From: Weissella hellenica
GTDB lineage: Bacteria; Bacillota; Bacilli; Lactobacillales; Lactobacillaceae
NCBI RefSeq assembly: GCF_005405545.1
Contig: NZ_BJEG01000017.1
Location: 1 to 37,654 of the forward strand
DNA length: 37,654 nt
Reading direction: 5' to 3'
The position numbers and the translations under genes were made by a program. Shown piece by piece: positions 28,854 to 36,670 of the stretch. The notes beneath the pieces were generated by a model that did not search any database, had not been told where the DNA came from, and saw only the letters and a program-made list of their open reading frames with translations. Position 1 is the stretch's first letter, and every line of letters begins with the position of its first letter.

Positions 28854-29473
28854 TGAATTTTCACAATTATTTATTAAAACAAGCCGAACCAATATTAAAT
28901 GATATTTATCAATCAGCATTCGTAAAGGGCATCGGTTTTGATAATTTATCACAGCAACAACGTGACTATTATGTTGCACAAGATAGTTATTATACAGATG
29001 AATTTAGCCATTTATTTGATTTGACGTTTACCAAATTAACGACAAAACAGCAAAATAATCAACCGCAAACTTTAGATGAAACCGTAGCACATGATGCTTT
29101 ACTAGCTAGTCCAAATATACTTAATATCCCACCAGATGATCATAACTTAGCTTATTTAAACCATATGAAAACAGAAATTATGACTGGTGACGCAACTAAT
29201 GCAATGTTAGCACTATTGCCATGTACTGAATCATATCACCTCATTGGTAAACGCTATTTAAACGCAATTGCTCATAATACTTATTTACCTTGGTTAGAGT
29301 ACTATACGAGCTCAGCATACCAGGCTTTTACACAATGGAGTTGGGAAGTTATTGATTCTCAGATACCTGATTGGCAAAAAGTATCAATCAGTGACCAAAA
29401 ACATTATTTAAATACTTATTTAACTTCGTATCAGTTTGAATTATCATTTTGGGAACATACTGCTCAACATTAA
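28853..29473 (+). CDS. tenA: TenA-family thiaminase II / aminopyrimidine aminohydrolase
   Basis: The 206-residue TenA-fold protein keeps the likely catalytic residues: C124 in LLPCTESY, D44 in AQDSYY, and E196 in FELSFWEH. TenA hydrolyses amino-HMP to HMP, salvaging the thiamine pyrimidine from degraded thiamine. HMP then needs ThiD, which is broken just upstream. The start overlaps the thiD stop as TAATG, and GGAG at 28841-28844 gives it its own ribosome binding site. Confidence 0.9.
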   Translation: MNFHNYLLKQAEPILNDIYQSAFVKGIGFDNLSQQQRDYYVAQDSYYTDEFSHLFDLTFTKLTTKQQNNQPQTLDETVAHDALLASPNILNIPPDDHNLAYLNHMKTEIMTGDATNAMLALLPCTESYHLIGKRYLNAIAHNTYLPWLEYYTSSAYQAFTQWSWEVIDSQIPDWQKVSISDQKHYLNTYLTSYQFELSFWEHTAQH

Positions 29474-29486
29474 ATGATGCGATGAA

Positions 29487-29495
29487 TGATATAAT
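29487..29495 (+). promoter_or_regulatory. Extended -10 promoter for the thiamine-binding protein gene
   Basis: TGATATAAT is a perfect extended -10, 37 nt before the start codon. It would let this gene be made independently of the TPP riboswitch. Confidence 0.5.
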
Positions 29496-29531
29496 AAAAA
29501 TACGTTAATTATAAAAAAGGAGAAAATTTAA

Positions 29532-29831
29532 ATGAATACATTAATTTCAGTTGCAATTGCCCCATTTGGTGTTGGTGATGAATTAAGCAGTTATGTTGAT
29601 GAAATCATTGGCGTTATTGAAACCTCTGGTTTAACTTATAAAACAACAGCTATGGGAACAGAAATTGAAGGTGAATGGACTGATGTGATGAGTACAGTTC
29701 AAAAAGCGATTGAAACATTAACTAATAAAGGTATTCGTGCTTATGTTTCTTTAAATGCTGATATTCGTCCAGGTCATACAAATACGATTGAAACCAAACT
29801 ACAAAAGATTAATCATAAATTAGAAGGTTAA
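29532..29831 (+). CDS. MTH1187-family thiamine-binding protein
   Basis: The 99-residue cytoplasmic protein matches the MTH1187/YkoF-like ferredoxin-fold family (Thiamine_BP). It has the N-terminal SVAIAPFGVGDELSSYV, the TTAMGTEIEGEW segment and a C-terminal DIRPGHTNTIETK. Members bind thiamine or HMP-like ligands as small oligomers. Its place after tenA supports a thiamine role. AAAAGGAG precedes the ATG. Confidence 0.9.
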   Translation: MNTLISVAIAPFGVGDELSSYVDEIIGVIETSGLTYKTTAMGTEIEGEWTDVMSTVQKAIETLTNKGIRAYVSLNADIRPGHTNTIETKLQKINHKLEG

Positions 29832-29860
29832 AAATTTTTTCAGGAGCCCGCATATTATGT

Positions 29861-29880
29861 ATATTATTTTACAATAATAT
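29861..29880. repeat. AT-only perfect palindrome
   Basis: ATATTATT (29861-29868) and AATAATAT (29873-29880) form a perfect 8-bp stem with a TTAC loop. It has no GC pairs and no T run directly after, so it is at best a weak terminator for the upstream gene. Confidence 0.5.
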
Positions 29881-29909
29881 TAAAATTCCACTTTTTTACC
29901 CTTTTTTTA

Positions 29910-29938
29910 TAGACAAATCCCAAATATGGCACTATATT
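29910..29938 (+). promoter_or_regulatory. Promoter for the OFA transporter
   Basis: TAGACA (29910-29915), 17 bp, then TATATT (29933-29938). The leader of about 60 nt contains an imperfect hairpin (TTACACA and TGTGCAA, 29954-29973). Confidence 0.6.
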
Positions 29939-30004
29939 AGTATACGTAAACTCTTACACATTAGCGTGTGCAATTATTTTATGGGTTTAGGAGATTTTTT
30001 TATT

Positions 30005-31279
30005 ATGCAAACTACAGTGCCGTCATCAAAGGGGCAGCCAAAAGTTGTTAATCGTTGGCTAGTCATCTTTGGTACTATTCTTGTGCAATTGGGTGTGGGA
30101 ACTTTTTATGCGTGGAGTATTTTTAATACCCCAATATTACAAATGTTTGATCAACTAGTTATTGATGTTAAAACGGGTAATCCTGCTGCCGTTCAACCTC
30201 ATCTAGGTTCAATTTCGCTTATTTTTTCAATCGGAGCATTATCCCTATCATTATCAACAATTTTTGTGGGTACTTTAGTTAAAAAATTTGGTGTTCGTAA
30301 GGTTACGATTGCAGCAGGAATTGTATTTGGATTAGCAACGATCATTGCATCAAGAGTTAATTCAGCAGATCAATTATGGTTATATTATGCTTCTGTCGGT
30401 GTTATGCTAGGGGCTGCTGATGGAATTGCTTATATGGCAACTCTTTCAAATGCCATTAAGTGGTTCCCTGAAAAAACAGGTGTCATTTCAGGTATTTCAG
30501 TTGCTTTCTATGGTTTGGGTTCATTTATTTTTAAATATATTGATTCAGCTATTTTAGGAAATGACCTTGTCAAAAACTTACCTTATGCCTTAATTGGTTG
30601 GGGTGTGTTGTCAATGCTATTAATTGTTGGTGGTGCAATGCTTATTCATGATGCACCTGATGTTGCATCAGATAACGCTGTTGATGATCCAACACATCAC
30701 GAATTCACAACACGTGAAATGCTTCGTACGCCACAAGCTTACCTGTTATTTATTGCCTTGTTAACAATTTCTTTGTCAGTTTACCTAACTGGAATCGCAG
30801 CTAACTTGGGAACTAACTTAGCTGGCTTAGACATCGTACAAGCAACTAATATTGTTGCATTGGTTGCAATTGCTAATACTGTTGGGCGTTTCGTAATTGG
30901 CTCATTATCTGATAAATTCGGTCGTAAGCCAATGTTTATTCTTTCATATGTCGTCACATTTATTGCGGTCGCAACATTAGCATTTAGTAGTCATTTGAGC
31001 GTTCCTGTATTCTATGCAGCGATGATGGCAGTTGGTTTCTTCTTTGGTGGAACGATTACGGTTTATCCAACAATGGCTGGTGATTACTTTGGTCTAAAGA
31101 ATCACAGTCAAAATTATTCTTTGATTTATCAAGGATTTGGATTTGGAAGTTTAGCTGGTGCTGTTATTCTTTCATTAGCTGGTGGAAATCTATCCGTCGT
31201 ATTTAACGTTTATCTTGTAATGTTGGTTATTTCATTACTAATCTGGGTATTCATTAAAAAGCCAGTTTACCGCAAATAA
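30005..31279 (+). CDS. OFA-family MFS transporter (oxalate/formate antiporter type)
   Basis: The 424-residue protein has 12 predicted membrane segments and the OFA N-terminus WLVIFGTILVQLGVGTFYAW. SDKFGRKPM follows TM8 as an MFS loop motif, and GVISGISVAFYGLGS is typical of the family. OFA members carry small carboxylates; the substrate is not predictable. I start at ATG 30005, with TAGGAGA at 29988-29994; the in-frame ATG at 29966 lies upstream of that site. It ends in a hairpin terminator. Confidence 0.88.
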   Translation: MQTTVPSSKGQPKVVNRWLVIFGTILVQLGVGTFYAWSIFNTPILQMFDQLVIDVKTGNPAAVQPHLGSISLIFSIGALSLSLSTIFVGTLVKKFGVRKVTIAAGIVFGLATIIASRVNSADQLWLYYASVGVMLGAADGIAYMATLSNAIKWFPEKTGVISGISVAFYGLGSFIFKYIDSAILGNDLVKNLPYALIGWGVLSMLLIVGGAMLIHDAPDVASDNAVDDPTHHEFTTREMLRTPQAYLLFIALLTISLSVYLTGIAANLGTNLAGLDIVQATNIVALVAIANTVGRFVIGSLSDKFGRKPMFILSYVVTFIAVATLAFSSHLSVPVFYAAMMAVGFFFGGTITVYPTMAGDYFGLKNHSQNYSLIYQGFGFGSLAGAVILSLAGGNLSVVFNVYLVMLVISLLIWVFIKKPVYRK

Positions 31280-31337
31280 TTAATTTATAGATACTCTATA
31301 TCAAACGTGAAAAATCGTAAAATTGACTAGAATAAAA

Positions 31338-31369
31338 AGCTATCTTTTGAAAAAAGGGTAGCTTTTTTT
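31338..31369 (+). terminator. Terminator after the OFA transporter
   Basis: AGCTATCTTTT pairs with AAAAGGGTAGCT, with one bulge, followed by a T7 run. Confidence 0.85.
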
Positions 31370-31453
31370 ATGTTATTTTTTGTATAATATCATTTGTGAT
31401 AAGCATTGATCCAAAATAATTATTTTAAATGATATTCGAATAGGAGATTTTTT

Positions 31454-32248
31454 ATGTCAACACAAACGCAAAAAGGGCATTTGTTACAATTAACAACCTT
31501 TGATATCAAAGTTATTGGTTTAATTTTAATGGTCGTGGATCATTTTCATTAAACATTTGCGCCATTAGGTGTACCTAATTGGCTAGATTGGTTTGGTCGT
31601 CCAGTCGCAACCCTGTTCTTTTTTACAACTGTCATTGGATTTTCGTACACACACAGTAAAAAGGGCTACATGATTCGCTTATACATCAGTATGGTTGTGA
31701 TGGCGATTTTAATGAATCTAACGCAACAGATTATTGGCTTCGAACAAGTACAACTAATTAATAATATTTTCCGTGATTTATTCATTGGAACAATTTTTAT
31801 GGCTGGTGTGGATCAATTTGAAAAAGTTAAGCACGGGCAGAAGGGTAAACATATCGCACTTGGTATTTTACTATTCTTAGTACCATTTTTATTATCTGTT
31901 ATTATGCTACCGCTTATGTCAGCAACTGGTTCAACTAGTCAAATGTTGTTTATGCAGATTTTACTTGCGCTAAATCCAGCAATTTTACTCGCTGAAAATG
32001 GATTTATGGTACTACTAATTCCTGTATTATATATTTTCCGTAATGTCCGTTGGGCACAATTATTGAGCATAGCTGTTGTTGCTGTTATTTATGGTTTAAT
32101 GGGATTGACACAATGGATGATGATATTTGCGATTATTCCAATCGCTTTGTATAGTGGGGCAAAAGGACGTGGTATGAAGTATTTCTTCTACATTTTCTAT
32201 CCAGCACACATCATTATTCTATATGCAATTGCCGCATGGCTTTATTAA
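31454..32248 (+). pseudogene. TraX-family membrane protein gene with a nonsense codon
   Basis: The frame from ATG 31454, preceded by TAGGAGA, reads MSTQTQKGHLLQLTTFDIKV and continues with the TraX-like DHFH motif. At codon 33 it meets TAA (31550-31552), then continues in the same frame with TFAPLGVPNWLDWFGRP and several membrane segments to 32248. In other TraX-like proteins a residue such as Gln is expected at this position, so a CAA to TAA change is the simplest cause. The intact length would be 264 residues. A fragment starting at ATG 31670 (192 residues) could be translated only as a truncated protein. TraX proteins N-acetylate pilin in F plasmids; chromosomal homologues in Firmicutes have unknown function. 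Confidence 0.85.
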
Positions 32249-32266
32249 TATAGTTCTACAATAAAA

Positions 32267-32314
32267 AGAGAGAAGCAGCACACGACATTCTGTCATGTGC
32301 TGCTTCTCTTTTTT
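32267..32314. terminator. Strong bidirectional terminator between traX and the glucosidase gene
   Basis: AGAGAAGCAGCACACGACA pairs with TGTCATGTGCTGCTTCTCT (32291-32309) with one mismatch, flanked by A and T runs. It serves the convergent traX and glucosidase genes. Confidence 0.93.
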
Positions 32315-32326
32315 AAACACTATTAT

Positions 32327-34012
32327 TTATTTTGTATAACGGTAAACTTTTGCTTCAAATGGACGCAAAGTCGAACCTTGATCATCCTTGTAATTACTGA
32401 TTAATACTTCAGCATTTTCAGGGACATCGTACTCACGTATTTGTTCATTTTCTGTAAAGTTATTAATAACTAATAATTCTTCGTCATCACCAACACGCTT
32501 ATAAGCGTAAACCTCAGCATCTTCTGGATCCAGCAATTCGTAATGACCCGTTGTGATAATTGGTAGTTCATGACGCAATTGAATCAACTTTTGGTAGTAG
32601 TAGAACACTGAATCTTCATCGGCTAACGCAGCTTCAACATTGATTGTATCGAAGTTGTTATTCATCTTCAACCAAGGTGTAGCATCAGTAAAGCCTGCAT
32701 TCTTACCATCATTCCATTGCATTGGGGTACGTGCATTATCACGACCCTTGTAGTGAACGTAACGTAGCAAGGTATCATCATCAATCAAATGTTCCTTATT
32801 AACTAGGTACTCACGAGCATTCAAGATTTCAATATCATTAAAATCATCCCAACCTAAGTTGTAAGCATTTGTCATACCAATTTCTTCACCTTGATAAATA
32901 TAAGGTGTTCCTTGCATGAAATGTAGGAGGGTAGCTGCCATTTTAGCTGATACAACACGGAATTCAGGCTTGTCACTTCCATAACGGCTAACTGCACGTG
33001 GTTGATCGTGATTATTCCAATATAGAGAATTCCATGCTTTACCATCTAATTCATATTGCCACTTACTTAGGTTTTCCTTTAGCTTAGGCAACGAAACGCG
33101 TTGATCGTACCACTTACCTAAGGCATCATTTGGATTACCATCTAATTCAACATGCTCAAATTGGAAAACCATGTTTAATTCTGATCCATCACTAATAGCA
33201 TATTGCTTAGCATTTTCAATATCAACACCAGATGCTTCACCAACTGTCATCATATCAGCATTATTCAACACCTTATCACGCATTTCTTGCAGATATTGGT
33301 GAACACGAGGGCCATTAGCAACAGCATGATTTGAATTACCGTATACATCGCCTTCAGGACCTTTTCCATCAGGGTAACCATCTGGCTTAGAAATCAAAGA
33401 GATAACGTCCATACGGAAACCGTCAATTCCTTTATCAACCCACCAATTCATCATGTCCCAAATTGTATCACGCAACTTTGGGTTTTCCCAATTTAAATCA
33501 GGCTGTCCTTCAGCAAATAGGTGTAAGTAGTATTGACCTGTTGCTTCATCGAACTTCCAGGCTGAACCTGAGAAGAATGAACCCCAATTATTTGGTTCAT
33601 GACCATCAACTGGATCACGCCAAATATAGAAGTCACGCTTGTCACTATCTTTACTTGAACGACTTTCAATAAACCATTGATGTTGGTCAGAAGAGTGGTT
33701 AACTACCAAATCCATCACAATTTTTAGACCACGATCATGTGCCCCTGCAAGTAGGTGATCAAATTGTGCCATATCACCAAATTCAGGGTTAATGCTTTGA
33801 TAATCAGAAATATCATAACCATTATCTTTATTAGGTGAATTATAAACTGGGTTCAACCAGATAACATCAGCACCTAACTTTTTAACATAATCCAAATGTT
33901 GTTCAACACCCTTTAAATCACCGATACCGTCATTATTGGTATCTTGGAATGAGCGAGGGTAGATTTGATATACAACTGCTTTTTGCCACCACTTAATGTT
34001 TTCTTCTGTCAT
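32327..34012 (-). CDS. Oligo-1,6-glucosidase-type alpha-glucosidase (GH13)
   Basis: The 561-residue cytoplasmic GH13 enzyme has the catalytic triad D202 (GFRMDV), E259 (VGEAS) and D336 (NNHDQPR). The residue after the nucleophile is Val, the family marker for alpha-1,6 specificity (Ala marks alpha-1,4 enzymes). Isomaltose, isomalto-oligosaccharides and panose are therefore likely substrates. QPDLNWENPKLRD is the usual GH13 motif before the nucleophile. AGGAGGT precedes the start. It lies 63 nt downstream of the permease gene, as the second gene of an operon. Confidence 0.93.
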   Translation of the reverse strand: MTEENIKWWQKAVVYQIYPRSFQDTNNDGIGDLKGVEQHLDYVKKLGADVIWLNPVYNSPNKDNGYDISDYQSINPEFGDMAQFDHLLAGAHDRGLKIVMDLVVNHSSDQHQWFIESRSSKDSDKRDFYIWRDPVDGHEPNNWGSFFSGSAWKFDEATGQYYLHLFAEGQPDLNWENPKLRDTIWDMMNWWVDKGIDGFRMDVISLISKPDGYPDGKGPEGDVYGNSNHAVANGPRVHQYLQEMRDKVLNNADMMTVGEASGVDIENAKQYAISDGSELNMVFQFEHVELDGNPNDALGKWYDQRVSLPKLKENLSKWQYELDGKAWNSLYWNNHDQPRAVSRYGSDKPEFRVVSAKMAATLLHFMQGTPYIYQGEEIGMTNAYNLGWDDFNDIEILNAREYLVNKEHLIDDDTLLRYVHYKGRDNARTPMQWNDGKNAGFTDATPWLKMNNNFDTINVEAALADEDSVFYYYQKLIQLRHELPIITTGHYELLDPEDAEVYAYKRVGDDEELLVINNFTENEQIREYDVPENAEVLISNYKDDQGSTLRPFEAKVYRYTK

Positions 34013-34075
34013 TACGACCTCCTATAAAATCACTGTATTAATAAACTATTTTTATACTATATAACGTAACATTGG

Positions 34076-35449
34076 TTAAACATCATCACGAACAAGCCAA
34101 ATTGCCAAACCACCAATAAAGAAGGCAATAGCGGCAATAATAAACATTTTAGCCATTGAACCACCAAGTGCTGGCAAAATCAAGAAACTAACTGAAGATG
34201 CCACAATTTGAGGGATACAAATAAAGCAGTTAAACAATCCTAGGACAATACCATCATGCTTACCATCCAATGCATTTGTCAAAATTGTAAATGGAATTGT
34301 AATTAAAGCAATCCAAGCAATTCCAAACAAGGCAAAGGCAACGATTGAAGACAACTTAGTTGTGCCAAATGCAATCATCAAAAATCCGATTCCACCTAAA
34401 ATCAAACTAACTGTATATGCAGGACGACGTGTCTTTTTAGTAAGTCGTGCAAAGAATAGGCCAACAATAATAGCGACAACTGAATAAACGGCTTGCACAA
34501 TTCCAAACCAATTACCAGCTTCTTGATACCCTGCTGAAGCAGGATCAGTTACGTGCCAAATATTTTCAGCCAAAGCACCAGTAGAGTAGGTCCACATATA
34601 TGGAATAGCAAACCAAACGAAGAATTCAACAATACCTAGTAACCAAAATACCTTTGGTGCACTACGTAAAACATTCATAATTGATGCTTTTTCATTTTGT
34701 TCTTCCTTAGAAATGTTATGGTATTTAGCCATTTCTTCAGGAGTGTATTCTTTAACATTTTTAATTGTAAAGATAGCTGATAATGCCAAAATAATTGCTG
34801 AAGCATAGAATGAAATTTTAACAGACATTGGTACTTCACCACGTGGCGCAGTATTTGCAACACCTGAAACAGTTAAGATAAATGGGAATACAAAGGCAAC
34901 CAAACTACCTAAACTTCCCCAAACATTTTGCATTGACCACAATGAATTTGATTGCTTCTCGTTAGCCATATCAGGAATAATCATCTTGAATGGTTGTTGA
35001 GAAACGTTTGATGCTAAATCCATAAACAATACTGTCACAGCACCAAACCAAAGGGCTGCAGCTGATCCAAATCCAAATCCAAATGAACCAGCATTAGGCA
35101 ATAGTAACATGACAATAAATGATACTAATGTACCACCAATTAGATAAGGCATACGACGACCAAATTTTGGTAACCAAGTCTTATCAGAAAAGTATCCAAC
35201 TAGTGGTTGCATAATCATTCCTGCCAAAGGTGGTAGGATGAAAAAGAATCCCAAATTATTCGGATCTGCACCAATTGTTTGAAAAATACGACCCATACTT
35301 CCAGTCTGCATTGAAAAGGCAATCTGAGTTCCAAAGTAGCCAAATGTCATCATAAACATTTGTAATTTTGATAGGTCAGGTAACCGATGTTTAACAGACT
35401 GTGCCACAGTGCTTTGTGACACATTTACATCTTTAGTTTGATTATCCAT
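34076..35449 (-). CDS. SLC45/GPH-like MFS sugar permease
   Basis: The 457-residue protein has 12 predicted membrane segments. The N-terminal MMTFGYFGTQIAFSMQTGSMGRIFQ and the GYFSDKTWLPKFGRRMPYL loop are typical of the sucrose/maltose-type MFS permeases (SLC45-like) found beside GH13 genes in lactic acid bacteria and bifidobacteria. With the downstream alpha-1,6-glucosidase, uptake of isomaltose or maltose-type disaccharides is likely (inference). GAGGGG precedes the ATG. The upstream region holds an AAACGTTT operator cluster. Confidence 0.85.
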   Translation of the reverse strand: MDNQTKDVNVSQSTVAQSVKHRLPDLSKLQMFMMTFGYFGTQIAFSMQTGSMGRIFQTIGADPNNLGFFFILPPLAGMIMQPLVGYFSDKTWLPKFGRRMPYLIGGTLVSFIVMLLLPNAGSFGFGFGSAAALWFGAVTVLFMDLASNVSQQPFKMIIPDMANEKQSNSLWSMQNVWGSLGSLVAFVFPFILTVSGVANTAPRGEVPMSVKISFYASAIILALSAIFTIKNVKEYTPEEMAKYHNISKEEQNEKASIMNVLRSAPKVFWLLGIVEFFVWFAIPYMWTYSTGALAENIWHVTDPASAGYQEAGNWFGIVQAVYSVVAIIVGLFFARLTKKTRRPAYTVSLILGGIGFLMIAFGTTKLSSIVAFALFGIAWIALITIPFTILTNALDGKHDGIVLGLFNCFICIPQIVASSVSFLILPALGGSMAKMFIIAAIAFFIGGLAIWLVRDDV

Positions 35450-35486
35450 TCGAAAATCCCCTCATATTCTAAAAATCCATCAAATC

Positions 35487-35536
35487 TCCAAACGTTTATT
35501 GCAAACGTTTACGCAATTTATTGTAAGCGTTTGCAA
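35487..35536. promoter_or_regulatory. LacI/CcpA-type operator cluster
   Basis: Three palindromic LacI-family half-site pairs lie in tandem: AAACGTTT at 35490-35497, AAACGTTT at 35503-35510, and TTGTAAGCGTTTGCAA at 35521-35536. CAAACGTTTA is repeated 13 bp apart. The third site fits the CcpA cre consensus (TGWAANCGNTNWCA) with one mismatch at the W position. The cluster occupies the place where the permease promoter must be, so repression by the adjacent LacI-type regulator and/or CcpA is likely. Confidence 0.82.
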
Positions 35537-35585
35537 TAAAAATGTCAACTGCGCATTTTCTTTATAAATCGCTAACCTCATTAAC

Positions 35586-35613
35586 GACTTTTCTAGTAAA
35601 GTCAGTGTATAAT
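35586..35613 (+). promoter_or_regulatory. Promoter of the LacI-family gene with an overlapping dyad
   Basis: A perfect TATAAT lies at 35608-35613. Just upstream, GACTTT (35586-35591) and AAAGTC (35598-35603) form a dyad around CTAG, covering the -35 region. This dyad differs from the AAACGTTT sites. Confidence 0.55.
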
Positions 35614-35648
35614 AATACCAATAACATTATTTAATATAGGGGTTACAT

Positions 35649-36650
35649 ATGGCAGTTACACTAAAAGATGTCGCACGGGCAGCAAATTTATCAGTTGCTT
35701 CTGTATCAAGAATTCTCACTAATCGTGGTCGCTACAGTGAAACTACTGCAAAACGGGTAAGACAACTTGCCCAAGAAATGGGTTACTTTAAAAATCAAAG
35801 CGCAGCAGACTTAGCTAGTAAAACAAGTCGGGCTGTAGGGGTAGTTGTGCCTTTAATTCACACAACTTTTGGTGATGAAGTTATTAAAGGGTTATATGAA
35901 GCGACCATGTCATCGGGCTACGAATTACTAATTACATATATTGATGACGATGAGGAACATCAAACACAAGTTTTTAACACATTATTAACTCGACAGGTGG
36001 GGGCAGTATTTTTGTTATCACTTGATATTCCTGAATGGTTAATGGATCAATTAGCAGCCGAAAACATTACAGTTATCTCACTAACCACTATTTTGAATGA
36101 CCGTATCTCTGCAGTTACATCAAACGAGTTTACAATGATGGACACGTTAGTAGATTATTTAATAAAAAAAGGGCATACTAATATTGCATTAATTGGAGAT
36201 ACAAAATTGACGACAAATATTTCGAGTGGCCGTCGTCGCAATTTTATCAAGTCAATGAAACAACACCAATTGACAGCCGAAAATACATTTTTCTATGGTG
36301 AAGACCACAGTTATGAAACAGGGTATCGTAGTGTCACAGAAGGGTATGACATCAATGCATTGCCGTTTACTGCAGCGATAGCTACAGCTGATCTTGTTGG
36401 TATCGGACTTATTAATGCTATGCACGATGCTAATAAAATTGTTCCAAAAGAGCTTTCAATTACCACGATTGATGGTATGCAATTAACCGAGATTAGTCGA
36501 CCAGGGCTAACGACCATTCAACAAAATTTTACTGAAATTGGCCGTATTGCTATGAACTTGTTTATCAAAAATAATATTGATAAACAACAGAAAATCATTT
36601 ACGTGCCTGCTAAATTAGTTGAACGTGAAAGTGTCGCAACACTTAAATAA
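35649..36650 (+). CDS. LacI-family transcriptional regulator
   Basis: The 333-residue protein has a LacI helix-turn-helix at residues 4-50 (TLKDVARAANLSVASVSRILTNRG), a hinge helix, and a periplasmic-binding-protein-like sensor domain (about 60-333) with GVVVPLIHTTF. It is divergent from the permease-glucosidase operon and faces the operator cluster, so it is likely its regulator, responding to an isomaltose- or maltose-type sugar. The Shine-Dalgarno sequence is weak (AGGGG). It is 20 nt before the next gene, and the two may be co-transcribed. Confidence 0.9.
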   Translation: MAVTLKDVARAANLSVASVSRILTNRGRYSETTAKRVRQLAQEMGYFKNQSAADLASKTSRAVGVVVPLIHTTFGDEVIKGLYEATMSSGYELLITYIDDDEEHQTQVFNTLLTRQVGAVFLLSLDIPEWLMDQLAAENITVISLTTILNDRISAVTSNEFTMMDTLVDYLIKKGHTNIALIGDTKLTTNISSGRRRNFIKSMKQHQLTAENTFFYGEDHSYETGYRSVTEGYDINALPFTAAIATADLVGIGLINAMHDANKIVPKELSITTIDGMQLTEISRPGLTTIQQNFTEIGRIAMNLFIKNNIDKQQKIIYVPAKLVERESVATLK

Positions 36651-36670
36651 ACATACAAAAGGGGGGATTA

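Noticed and set aside
29954-29973. Regulatory hairpin in the OFA transporter leader
   Set aside because: The stem has six of seven pairs with a 6-nt loop, which is weak; there is not enough to call an element.
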